Position numbers and translations under genes: made by a program
Origin: CAXBDP01 sp041689935
Lineage (GTDB): Bacteria > Bacteroidota > Bacteroidia > Cytophagales > Cyclobacteriaceae
Direction: 5' to 3'
Length of the DNA: 64,000 nucleotides
NCBI GenBank assembly: GCA_041689935.1
Contig: JBDNFI010000001.1
Coordinates: forward strand, 4,627-68,626
Shown: piece after piece, positions 34,954 through 42,380 of the stretch
Position numbering within the stretch: position 1 is the first letter of the stretch
Layout: every line of letters begins with the position of its first letter
Notes under the pieces: model-generated
The model's database searches: none
Told to the model about the DNA's origin: nothing
What the model saw: the letters and a program-made list of their open reading frames with translations, nothing else

Positions 34954-35997
34954 ATGACAAAATTATTTATTTATATGAAATTAATTACTTTTTCATATTT
35001 ATTATTATTTTTATTAAGTTGCTCACAAAACAATGAAGAAACTTTCAAACTTGAGAACAAAGAAATAATAGAATTAACCACCAATAAAATTGATTTCCCT
35101 GACTCAATTCTGGTAATGCCAATGCAGCTTTCATTAGTTGAAGACAGCCTAGTGATATTGAAAATTGGCAGTGTTAAAAATAATTTTGTTTTGTTTGATT
35201 TGCGTAACAAGCAACTATTTGAATTTGGTGTAATTGGTCAGGGTCCAAATGAAGTCTCAAATTGGGTTGTTTTCAATGATTTCAATGCGTCCAAAAGAGA
35301 AATGCAATTTGTTGATATGCAGCGAAGTAGTATTCTTAAAATCTCATCGGATTCTATCCTAACCAAATCAGCCAAACATTTTTCTATTGGCCAGCAGCTA
35401 CGAGATGCCCCATTTAGATTAATGGAACTAGAAGACGGAACGCTGTTATCAACTGGGCCATTTACACAAAGGCTTAGAGTTACTAAAAATAATGGAGAAA
35501 GCTTTATTATTGATTATCCATTTAGAGATGAGTTATTTGAATTCAGCCATAATGTACTTTCTAGGGCTTATCAGGGTGAGGTAATTAAACACCCAATATT
35601 GAATAAGTACATTTTATATACTTTCACAAGCGCCAATTTGGATATTTTTGAATTTCCTTACAATCAAACAACACATATCAAAAGACACTATTGGAAGCCA
35701 GATTTTGAAGGCGAAGAAAATGGGGTAGTTAGAAGTAATGCAACCATGACAATTGAAAACAAGGGTGGGTTTTCCTTTGGCGCAGTCAATGCTAATTTCA
35801 TCTATTTAATCTCCCCAATCTCTCCAGAAAAATACACAGACGTTATCATCTATGATTGGGAAGGCAATCAACACGAAACGTTACGATTTGATACCAAAGT
35901 AAATGCTATAGCAGTAACCTCAGATGGTTCTAAAATCTTTGCCATAGAAGAAAGCAGCACATCTGATTTGATATGGGCAGAAATTCTAAAAAATTAG
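34954..35997 (+). CDS. Six-bladed beta-propeller lipoprotein (BF3164-like)
   Basis: 347 residues. A lipoprotein signal ends in L-L-S-C (Cys about 23; Met8 is an alternative start). The mature protein has repeated beta-strand blades, with NFVLFDLRNKQLFEFGVIG and the conserved GQGPNEVSNW motif of BF3164/TolB-like propeller lipoproteins. Late blades include VIIYDWEGNQHETLRFDTKV and AIAVTSDGSKIFAIEE. The family is exported and probably binds a ligand or protein; no enzymatic residues are known to me. It is intact, unlike the propeller gene at 32708, and follows a small Cys peptide in the same arrangement. It ends 11 bases before the converging rhlE stop. Confidence 0.75.
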   Translation: MTKLFIYMKLITFSYLLLFLLSCSQNNEETFKLENKEIIELTTNKIDFPDSILVMPMQLSLVEDSLVILKIGSVKNNFVLFDLRNKQLFEFGVIGQGPNEVSNWVVFNDFNASKREMQFVDMQRSSILKISSDSILTKSAKHFSIGQQLRDAPFRLMELEDGTLLSTGPFTQRLRVTKNNGESFIIDYPFRDELFEFSHNVLSRAYQGEVIKHPILNKYILYTFTSANLDIFEFPYNQTTHIKRHYWKPDFEGEENGVVRSNATMTIENKGGFSFGAVNANFIYLISPISPEKYTDVIIYDWEGNQHETLRFDTKVNAIAVTSDGSKIFAIEESSTSDLIWAEILKN

Positions 35998-36008
35998 AAA
36001 GGCAATTA

Positions 36009-37340
36009 TTACTTTCTTTTCGGATTTCGTTTTGATTTACTTGATTTAGATTTGCTAAACTTCCTTTCTTTCTTCTCATGGAAAGCTCCTTTAAATTCAG
36101 GATTTTCTCGGCGGTTTTGCTCGTCTATTTCGCGTAGCATTTCTTGCTCTTCAGCCTTAGGTGTTCTTACTATTTCTACGCCTTTTGGAATATGCGCTAG
36201 CGGCACTTTCTGCTTTATCAGCTTCTCTATTCTATCGAAATGGTATTCTTCGGCGGGCGTTACAAAAGTGATGGAAATACCCGATTTGAAAGCACGACCC
36301 GTGCGGCCAATTCTGTGAATATAATCTTCATAAATCAACGGCACATCAAAATTGATTACATGGCTAACGTCCAAAACGTCGATGCCACGCGCCATCACAT
36401 CCGTAGCCACCAAAACCCGAATGCCTCCCGCTTTGAATGCCTCAATGTTATTCATACGGGTGTTTTGGCCTTTATTGGCATGGATTACGCGCACATCTCC
36501 CAAATGCTTCCTTTCCAAATACTTGAAAACAGCATCTGCATGTCCACGTTTTTTTACAAAAACAATGGCTCTTTCGAAATCATCATTTCCTGTCAATAAA
36601 TGAAGCAATAGATTAATCTTAGTTTTAAGGTTTGGCGTGAGATATTTCTCTTGGCTCACGGTAATGGCAGTGGTTTGGGTCAAGGCTACTTGCACTTTGA
36701 GAGGGAATTCAAGAAACTCCTCCGATAGCTTTTCTACCTTTTGTGGAATGGTTGCGGAGAAAAGTAAATTCTGTCTTTTGGTAGGGATCACTTCAAGAAT
36801 TTGTCTAATCTGTGGCATAAAACCCATATCCATCATTTTATCAGCTTCGTCCAAGATGAGGGTTTTGATGCCCTTCACCACCATATCGCCACGGCTATAA
36901 ATATCCAAAAAGCGACCTGGCGTAGCTACAATAATATCAACTCCTGCTTGTATATTTTCTATCTGGGTTTTTGGGCCAATCCCGCCATACAATTCCACTA
37001 TCCTTAGTCCAGTATTCTTTGCGAATTTTCTGGCTTCATCGGCTACTTGAGAGATGAGTTCTCTTGTCGGGCCCAATATCAGCACTCTCGCATGCTCTCC
37101 TTGTGGATAGCGCAGCTTCATCAAAATAGGCAGGATAAATGCGGCAGTTTTGCCCGTACCTGTAGGAGCAATCCCAAAAATATCGTGGCCTGCCATTATT
37201 TGCGGAATGGCTTTCTCTTGAATTTCAGTGGGATGTTCCAATCCTGCATCGGCAATTGCATCGAGCAATTGCTTGTTCAGTTTGAAATCCGTGAATGAAA
37301 CTTGGCTTTCCTTAACTTTGGGTGTGTCCACAAATAGCAT
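36009..37340 (-). CDS. rhlE: DEAD-box RNA helicase, RhlE-like
   Basis: 443 residues from the ATG at 37340 (MLFVDTPKVKESQVSFTDFK). An ATG at 37424 would run through the divergent gene and is rejected. Helicase motifs: Q motif (FTDFKLNKQL with HPTEIQEKAIPQ), I (APTGTGKTAAF), Ia (GPTRELISQV), II (LDEADKMMD), III (SATIP), V (ATDVMARGIDVLDVSHVINFD), VI (HRIGRTGRAF). A basic Lys/Ser-rich tail (KSKSSKSKRNPKRK) follows for RNA binding. It unwinds RNA in ribosome assembly or mRNA turnover. A second 3' end lies at 33850-34028. The likely promoter element TATATTTG (minus strand, 37376-37369) lies inside the neighbouring dihydroorotase remnant. Confidence 0.93.
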   Translation of the reverse strand: MLFVDTPKVKESQVSFTDFKLNKQLLDAIADAGLEHPTEIQEKAIPQIMAGHDIFGIAPTGTGKTAAFILPILMKLRYPQGEHARVLILGPTRELISQVADEARKFAKNTGLRIVELYGGIGPKTQIENIQAGVDIIVATPGRFLDIYSRGDMVVKGIKTLILDEADKMMDMGFMPQIRQILEVIPTKRQNLLFSATIPQKVEKLSEEFLEFPLKVQVALTQTTAITVSQEKYLTPNLKTKINLLLHLLTGNDDFERAIVFVKKRGHADAVFKYLERKHLGDVRVIHANKGQNTRMNNIEAFKAGGIRVLVATDVMARGIDVLDVSHVINFDVPLIYEDYIHRIGRTGRAFKSGISITFVTPAEEYHFDRIEKLIKQKVPLAHIPKGVEIVRTPKAEEQEMLREIDEQNRRENPEFKGAFHEKKERKFSKSKSSKSKRNPKRK

Positions 37341-37343
37341 ATT

Positions 37344-37583
37344 ATGTCGAAAATACTGATAAGCAACGCAAATATAGTCAACGAAGGCAAGACCATTCAG
37401 GCAGATGTATTGATTGTAGGGCAAAGAATCGAAAAAATTGCATTGAGTATCTACGAATCAGGAGCTAAGATAATAGATGCGGGCGGAAACTATTTGCTTT
37501 CTGGCCTTACAGCCGTACAAGTAAACTTTGGAGAACGTAGCCTTACTCACAAAGCCGATATCTATACCGAAAAGCTTGTTTGA
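37344..37583 (+). pseudogene. Truncated, decayed dihydroorotase N-terminus
   Basis: 79 codons resembling the start of bacterial dihydroorotase/amidohydrolase (SKILISNANIVNEGKTIQAD and DAGGNYLLSGL). A working enzyme would continue with a His-x-His metal motif (V-H-F-R in GLIDDQVHFREP-type sequence); here the corresponding stretch reads TAVQVNFGERSLTHK, so the metal His is gone, and the frame ends after DIYTEKLV. The remaining about 340 residues are absent. It starts only four bases from the divergent rhlE start. I read it as a decayed paralogue whose DNA now hosts the rhlE promoter. Confidence 0.7.
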
Positions 37584-37655
37584 TCGCTCAGTAAAATTAA
37601 CGCTTAAAGTTTTGGCAAAATAGATGCAAACGTCTACTTTTGTACTCCCAAAAAT

Positions 37656-37730
37656 GGTGATTGTAGCTCAGTCGGTTAGAGCGCTAGTTTGTGGCACTAG
37701 AGGCCGCGGGTTCGAATCCCGTCTTTCACC
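37656..37730 (+). tRNA. tRNA-His (anticodon GTG), with two acceptor mismatches
   Basis: Includes the extra G at -1 (37656) opposite C73, as is typical of tRNA-His. Anticodon stem CTAGT/ACTAG holds loop TTGTGGC (GTG). T-arm GCGGGTTCGAATCCCGT. The acceptor 5' strand GTGATTG faces CTTTCAC, so positions 5-68 and 6-67 are T-T mismatches; a normal partner would be CAATCAC. All other tRNA features are intact. Confidence 0.85.
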
Positions 37731-37736
37731 CATTTT

Positions 37737-37775
37737 AGAAACCCTTTTCAATATTGAGAAGGGTTTCTTTATTTT
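37737..37775 (+). terminator. Terminator after tRNA-His
   Basis: GAAACCCTT(T)TCAATATTGA(G)AAGGGTTTC stem followed by TTT-ATTTT, six bases after the tRNA. Confidence 0.8.
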
Positions 37776-37802
37776 ATGACCTATCCATTGCTGAAATAGC
37801 AT

Positions 37803-37832
37803 AAAAAAACGAAGACTGATGAGCCTTCGTTT
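37803..37832 (-). terminator. Terminator of ndk
   Basis: AAAACGAAG / CTTCGTTTT inverted repeat, with a T-run on the minus strand, 26 bases after the ndk stop codon. Confidence 0.75.
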
Positions 37833-37857
37833 TCAATATTATACTACATGCGATGGA

Positions 37858-38283
37858 CTAGAATCTCTCTAAAGCTGAGAAAAAGAAGTTTCCTTCAATT
37901 TGAGCATTTTCGTCCGAGTCAGAACCGTGAACGGCATTGGCTTCGATAGAAGTAGCAAATAAATTACGGATTGTGCCTTTATCAGCCTTAGCAGGATCGG
38001 TAGCACCAATTAAGATGCGGAAGTCTGCCACGGCATTATCTTTTTCCAAAATCATGGCTACAATAGGGCCAGATGACATATAAGCGCACAAATCAGCGTA
38101 GAAAGGTCTTTCACTGTGCACACCGTAAAACGCTCCAGCAACTTCACCCGTCATACGAGTTCTTTTCATGGCTACAATCTTGAAGCCCTCTTCTTCCATC
38201 ATTTTGACAATTGCGCCGGTATTATTTGCTCCTGTGGCATCCGGCTTTAGCATCGTAAAAGTCTTATTTCCTGACATTTTCAA
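37858..38283 (-). CDS. ndk: Nucleoside-diphosphate kinase
   Basis: 141 residues (Met1 at 38283; Met3 at 38277 is an equally good start). Transfers gamma-phosphate between nucleoside tri- and diphosphates. Visible are the family start KTFTMLKPDATG, the fold segments YGVHSERPFYADL and the phospho-accepting His119 in EANAVHGSDSDENA (NxxHGSDS motif). It is a single-gene unit with its own terminator, divergent from the DHH phosphoesterase. Confidence 0.96.
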   Translation of the reverse strand: MKMSGNKTFTMLKPDATGANNTGAIVKMMEEEGFKIVAMKRTRMTGEVAGAFYGVHSERPFYADLCAYMSSGPIVAMILEKDNAVADFRILIGATDPAKADKGTIRNLFATSIEANAVHGSDSDENAQIEGNFFFSALERF

Positions 38284-38458
38284 TATATTTTGTTAATTCG
38301 GATGCAAAATTAAAACATTAAATCTTATCGCCCTAAGTATTTCAATATTTGCTCAATTTATTGCCGGTGAAATGCCATTTTTTTGATTGTCAAATTTTCT
38401 TCTCAATTTTGCATCTTGTCTAACAACAAGGGCGGTTAATTCCGGTTTGAATTTAAGC

Positions 38459-39472
38459 ATGCAAAAACTACAGGGTTTAACAGAATTCCTTCAGAGACCA
38501 CGAAAAGTGGTGATTACAACACACCATAAGCCGGATGCGGATGCATTGGGTTCTTCGTTGGGATTGGCTGGGTATTTAAAGAAGAAAAATCACCAAGTCA
38601 GCGTCATCACTCCAACAGATTATCCAAACTTTTTGAATTGGATGTCTGGAAATGATGATGTCATCAATTTTGAGGATGGAAACCAAGAGCTTACAGCTAA
38701 ACTTATAGCAGAAGCAGAATTGATTGTTTGCTTGGACTTCCCAGTCCTCAAGCGCATTAATGACATGAGCGAGTTGGTGAGAGAAGCGGGAGGTAAAAAA
38801 CTCCATATCGACCATCATCCTGAGCCAGAAGATTTTGCAGATTTTGTATCACATGACACTAGCGCTGCCTCTACCGCAGAATTAATTTTCGACCTAATCC
38901 ATCACTTTGGCGATTCGGCACTTATTGATACTGAAATCGGTGAATGCATTTATGCAGGCATCATGACGGATACAGGATCGTTTAAGCATCCTAACACGAC
39001 CAAAAAGGTACACTTGATTACTGCGGAGCTCATTGATATGGGTGTAGATGTAGCCAAGGTTTCCAAATTGATTTATGATAACAATTCAGTGGAGCGCCTT
39101 CAATTTTTGGGCTATGCTCTTTCGCAAAAACTTATCGTTCTGCCGAAATACCGGACTGCCTATTTTGTAATTAGCCAAGAAGATCTCAAGAAATTCTCCT
39201 CTAAAACAGGAGATACAGAAGGAATTGTAAATTATGCACTATCCATCAATGGGATAGTTTTTGCAGCTGTAATAATTGACAGAGGAGTTGCCATCAAAAT
39301 GTCCTTTCGATCTGTTGGCGATTTTTCTGTAAATGATTTTGCACGAACGTATTTCGAAGGTGGTGGTCACAAAAATGCAGCGGGAGGTCAATCCACCCTT
39401 AGCCTTGATGAGACCGTAGCCAAATTTAAAACTGCCCTAAACGAAGTCAAACAACAACTTATAAACCATTAA
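38459..39472 (+). CDS. DHH-family phosphoesterase (NrnA-like)
   Basis: 337 residues from the ATG at 38459 (MQKLQGLTEFLQRPRKVVIT); a TTG at 38387 is possible but adds non-conserved sequence. The DHH domain shows THHKPDADALGSSLG (D-x-D), LDFPV, and the DHH-type motif IDHHPEPEDFADF; the C-terminal DHHA1 domain has GGGHKNAAGG (39361-39390). NrnA-type enzymes degrade nano-RNAs (2-5 nt) and dephosphorylate pAp. Role is inferred from family. It starts a run of co-oriented genes up to about 40952, with the two FKBP lipoproteins 12 bases downstream. Confidence 0.88.
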   Translation: MQKLQGLTEFLQRPRKVVITTHHKPDADALGSSLGLAGYLKKKNHQVSVITPTDYPNFLNWMSGNDDVINFEDGNQELTAKLIAEAELIVCLDFPVLKRINDMSELVREAGGKKLHIDHHPEPEDFADFVSHDTSAASTAELIFDLIHHFGDSALIDTEIGECIYAGIMTDTGSFKHPNTTKKVHLITAELIDMGVDVAKVSKLIYDNNSVERLQFLGYALSQKLIVLPKYRTAYFVISQEDLKKFSSKTGDTEGIVNYALSINGIVFAAVIIDRGVAIKMSFRSVGDFSVNDFARTYFEGGGHKNAAGGQSTLSLDETVAKFKTALNEVKQQLINH

Positions 39473-39483
39473 ACACACTAATA

Positions 39484-40419
39484 ATGATGTCAAAATCAGC
39501 CTGCTGGATCGCAATCACATTTGCATTTACAGCTTTTATAACAGCATGTGACTCACAAACTGAGCAAACTACTGAATCGGGAATTTCTTACACTTTTATC
39601 AATAAAGGTGCTGGAGCTGAAGTTCAGAATGGCGAGTTCTTAGTTATGAATCTTGAACTTAGAAATGCCAACGATTCTGTGCTTTTCAGTTCAGCAGACA
39701 ATGGCTTCCCGCAAATTTTCCCTGTTAATGATTCTCTTCCAGCAAATAATAAAGTGGAAGAGGCTTTCCTGCTTTCTAGAAGAGCAGGCGACAGCCTTCA
39801 TATCAAACTATCTGCGGCAGATGCTTACGGACAAAACTTGCCTCCAGGAGTTATGGCAGAGGACCCATTGACGATGATGACAGGCGTAATCAGCGTGGAG
39901 GATGAGGCTGGAATTGAAGTTTTGCAGCAGGAGTTTATGGCAAAGCGTCAAATAGAAGAAGATATAATAACATCAGCACAAAAAGAAGCTGACATTGCAA
40001 TCATAGACCAATATTTGTCGGACAACGGAATAGTTGCGCAAGTTGCGGAGAATGGTTTGAGATATGTAATTACAGAACAAGGAACAGGGCCTATGCCAGA
40101 AGCAGGTGATAAAGTGAAAGTTCATTATGTTGGTAAACTACTAGACGGAACCGTTTTCGACACAAGCGTTGAAAGTGCAGCGAGAGAAGCGGGTAAATTC
40201 CAAGAAGAAAGGACTTACGAGCCCCTAGAATTCACGGTGGGTGAAGGCATGGTTATCCGTGGTTGGGATGAAGGCCTTTTATTATTCCCTAAAGGATCTA
40301 AAGGAACGATTTACATTCCTTCTCCATTGGCATACGGTCCACAGGCTCGTAGTGCAGAAATTACAGAAAACTCAATCTTGGCTTTTGACGTTGAAATGGT
40401 CGATATCATTAAAGAATAA
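39484..40419 (+). CDS. FKBP-type peptidyl-prolyl isomerase lipoprotein, long form
   Basis: 311 residues. Lipoprotein signal ends at F-I-T-A-C (about residue 22). Residues about 30-140 form a degenerate FKBP-like N-terminal region, a helical linker follows (FMAKRQIEEDIITSAQKEAD), then a canonical FKBP domain at about 195-311: VKVHYVGKLLDGTVFDTSVE, EFTVGEGMVIRGWDEGLLLF and GSKGTIYIPSPLAYGP. Exported prolyl isomerases of this type assist folding of envelope proteins and are linked to gliding motility in some Bacteroidota (GldI); that role here is inference. It is followed five bases later by a second FKBP lipoprotein. Confidence 0.9.
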   Translation: MMSKSACWIAITFAFTAFITACDSQTEQTTESGISYTFINKGAGAEVQNGEFLVMNLELRNANDSVLFSSADNGFPQIFPVNDSLPANNKVEEAFLLSRRAGDSLHIKLSAADAYGQNLPPGVMAEDPLTMMTGVISVEDEAGIEVLQQEFMAKRQIEEDIITSAQKEADIAIIDQYLSDNGIVAQVAENGLRYVITEQGTGPMPEAGDKVKVHYVGKLLDGTVFDTSVESAAREAGKFQEERTYEPLEFTVGEGMVIRGWDEGLLLFPKGSKGTIYIPSPLAYGPQARSAEITENSILAFDVEMVDIIKE

Positions 40420-40424
40420 TTTCA

Positions 40425-40952
40425 ATGAATAAAATTTTTGCTCTTACAGCCATTTTCGCAATGGTTCTTCTTCAGTCTTCTTGCTTTAGGGAAAATGATT
40501 TATATGACCCTCAAAAACAAAAGGAGGCGGACACAATAATTTTGCAAGAATATTTTGCAGCCAATAATATTACGGCCCAATACCACAACAAGGGATTATT
40601 TTATGTGATACACGAATCTGGTGCTGGCGGTATTCCAACCGCTGGAAACATCCTTCGAGTGAATTACACTGGCAAATTACTTGATGGTCGCGTTTTCGAC
40701 ACAAGTTATGAAAATATAGCGAGGGATGCTGGAATCTTCAACCCAAACAGAACGTATGAGCCTTTCGCATTTAGGTATCAGACAGGTGCCGTTATCGAAG
40801 GTTGGGATATTGGCTTTCAATATTTGAAAGAAAATGGAAGAGCAACATTTTATATAACTTCACCATTGGCGTATAAATCCCAACCAAGTGGAATTATTCC
40901 AGCTAATGGAATATTAGTTTTCGATGTCCACCTAATTTCAGTTAGGCCTTAA
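40425..40952 (+). CDS. FKBP-type peptidyl-prolyl isomerase lipoprotein, short form
   Basis: 175 residues. Lipoprotein signal ends at L-Q-S-S-C. One FKBP domain: LRVNYTGKLLDGRVFDTSYE, FRYQTGAVIEGWDIGFQYLK and GRATFYITSPLAYKSQP. It is clearly related to the C-terminal domain of the preceding gene (shared T/VGKLLDGxVFDTS, G-W-D and SPLAY blocks), so the pair arose by duplication. The inserted segment IARDAGIFNPNRTYEPF matches AAREAGKFQEERTYEPL of the partner. Same operon; terminator follows. Confidence 0.92.
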   Translation: MNKIFALTAIFAMVLLQSSCFRENDLYDPQKQKEADTIILQEYFAANNITAQYHNKGLFYVIHESGAGGIPTAGNILRVNYTGKLLDGRVFDTSYENIARDAGIFNPNRTYEPFAFRYQTGAVIEGWDIGFQYLKENGRATFYITSPLAYKSQPSGIIPANGILVFDVHLISVRP

Positions 40953-40959
40953 TGATCTC

Positions 40960-40988
40960 TAAAAGGTGCCCAAATCGGGTACCTTTTT
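40960..40988 (+). terminator. Terminator after the FKBP operon
   Basis: AAAGGTGCCC / GGGTACCTTT with loop AAATC and a TTTTT tail, starting eight bases after the stop codon. Confidence 0.82.
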
Positions 40989-41078
40989 CTTTTTACCTCC
41001 CGCCCAAATATCGTTTCAAACGGGAATTGACCTATTGGTTGCATAGAAAACTAATTGATCCAATCCTCAATCAGTAAT

Positions 41079-41669
41079 ATGAAAATCTGCTTTGCTACCC
41101 AGAACATTAATAAGACTACAGAAGTGAATCAGCTGTTAGCTGACAGATTTGATGTGATCAATTTGCTCGAACTTAATTTTCTGGAAGACATACCAGAAAC
41201 GGAGACAACACTTGAAGGAAATTCTCGACTCAAGGCTCGCTTTAGTTTTGAGAAATTCGGCATGCCGAGTTTTGCAGATGATTCTGGATTAGAAGTAGAT
41301 GCATTGGATGGAGCTCCTGGCGTTTTTTCAGCAAGATATGCGGGAGGAGAAAGAAGCGACATTGGCAATATGCGAAAGCTGCTGCAAAACTTAGAAGGTA
41401 AAACGAATCGCAATGCCCAATTCAAAACGGTAATCACCCTAATGTGGGCGCAGGGAGAAAAGCAATTTGCAGGAATTATAAAAGGGAAAATTGTCCATGA
41501 AATGAAAGGGGATTTTGGCTTTGGATATGATCCCATTTTTGTTCCTGATGGATATGATTGTACTTTTGCTGAAATGAGTCGGGAACAGAAAAATAACATC
41601 AGCCACCGAGCAATTGCGGTTAAAAAACTCGTGGAATTCCTTAAGAATTCTGAAATAGACAAAGGGTAA
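41079..41669 (+). CDS. rdgB: Non-canonical purine NTP pyrophosphatase (RdgB/HAM1)
   Basis: 196 residues from the ATG at 41079 (MKICFATQNINKTTEVNQLL), which gives the conserved ATxNxxK phosphate-binding start; a TTG upstream at 41055 is discarded. Further motifs: GNSRLKARFSFEK, PSFADDSGLEVDALDGAPGV, SARYAGG, GDFGFGYDPIFVP and ISHRAIAVKKL. It hydrolyses dITP, XTP and related NTPs to prevent their incorporation into nucleic acids. Its stop overlaps the udk start by one base (TAATG), so they are translationally coupled. Confidence 0.95.
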   Translation: MKICFATQNINKTTEVNQLLADRFDVINLLELNFLEDIPETETTLEGNSRLKARFSFEKFGMPSFADDSGLEVDALDGAPGVFSARYAGGERSDIGNMRKLLQNLEGKTNRNAQFKTVITLMWAQGEKQFAGIIKGKIVHEMKGDFGFGYDPIFVPDGYDCTFAEMSREQKNNISHRAIAVKKLVEFLKNSEIDKG

Positions 41670-42295
41670 TGATGAGCAAACCATACATTATCGGCATCAC
41701 TGGAGGAAGCGCGTCAGGAAAAACATTATTTCTCAATACGCTATTGAAGTCCTTTCCCAACAAGGAAATTTGCCTTATCTCACAGGACAATTATTACCGA
41801 GCTCGTGAATTACAGCCTATAGACGACATGGGTATCAAAAATTTTGACACACCCAATTCCATAGACTATGAGCAATTTGCCCATGATATCCGTGAACTAC
41901 TGGCTGGACGCACAGTAAGCAAATTAGAATATTCTTTTAACAACCCAGAGGCGAAACCCGAAGTACTAACCTTTTCGCCAGCACCAATAATTGTTGTGGA
42001 AGGGATTTTCGTTTTTTACTACCCCGAGGTTGCCAGCTTACTCGATTTGAAAGTGTTCATTGATGCAAAGGAATATATTAAGCTTTCGAGAAGGATTATC
42101 CGCGACCGTGACGAACGTGGCTACGACCTTGAAGATGTACTCTATCGCTACGACAGGCACGTGGCACCTACCTACGAAAAATACATTGCTCCATTCAAAA
42201 GCGATGCAGATATGGTGATTCCCAATAACAATCATTTCAAAAATGCGATGGAGGTGTTGGTGGTTTACCTCAACCACAAGCTAAATAAACTTTAA
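41669..42295 (+). CDS. udk: Uridine kinase
   Basis: 208 residues. The P-loop reads GITGGSASGKTLFLN, followed by SQDNYYRARELQP, the FDTPNSIDYEQF substrate region, VVEGIFVFYYPEV and the ADMVIPNNNHF-type C-terminus; these are uridine/cytidine kinase hallmarks. It phosphorylates uridine (and cytidine) in pyrimidine salvage. Coupled to rdgB with a one-base overlap; an alternative ATG three bases on (41672) is also possible. Confidence 0.93.
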   Translation: MMSKPYIIGITGGSASGKTLFLNTLLKSFPNKEICLISQDNYYRARELQPIDDMGIKNFDTPNSIDYEQFAHDIRELLAGRTVSKLEYSFNNPEAKPEVLTFSPAPIIVVEGIFVFYYPEVASLLDLKVFIDAKEYIKLSRRIIRDRDERGYDLEDVLYRYDRHVAPTYEKYIAPFKSDADMVIPNNNHFKNAMEVLVVYLNHKLNKL

Positions 42296-42340
42296 TAGAT
42301 TGATTTTTAGCAAGCTATTAAGAAACTATTCATCCACTTT

Positions 42341-42371
42341 ATTGCGAATTGATAAAAGCTTATTAGTTTTG
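42341..42371 (+). promoter_or_regulatory. Bacteroidota-type promoter upstream of the 42381 gene
   Basis: ATTG (42341-42344), a 19-base spacer and TAGTTTTG (42364-42371), a full match to -33/TAnnTTTG spacing. The start codon follows nine bases later, so the leader is very short or absent. Confidence 0.6.
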
Positions 42372-42380
42372 TAAGGTAAA

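Noticed and set aside
31262..36008. Island as a prophage or integrative element
   Set aside because: No integrase, transposase, phage or conjugation gene and no tRNA attachment site; the duplicated gene ends point to homologous recombination instead.
41129..41662. 177-codon minus-strand frame over rdgB
   Set aside because: Fully antisense to rdgB, low-complexity Ser-rich translation, no start context.
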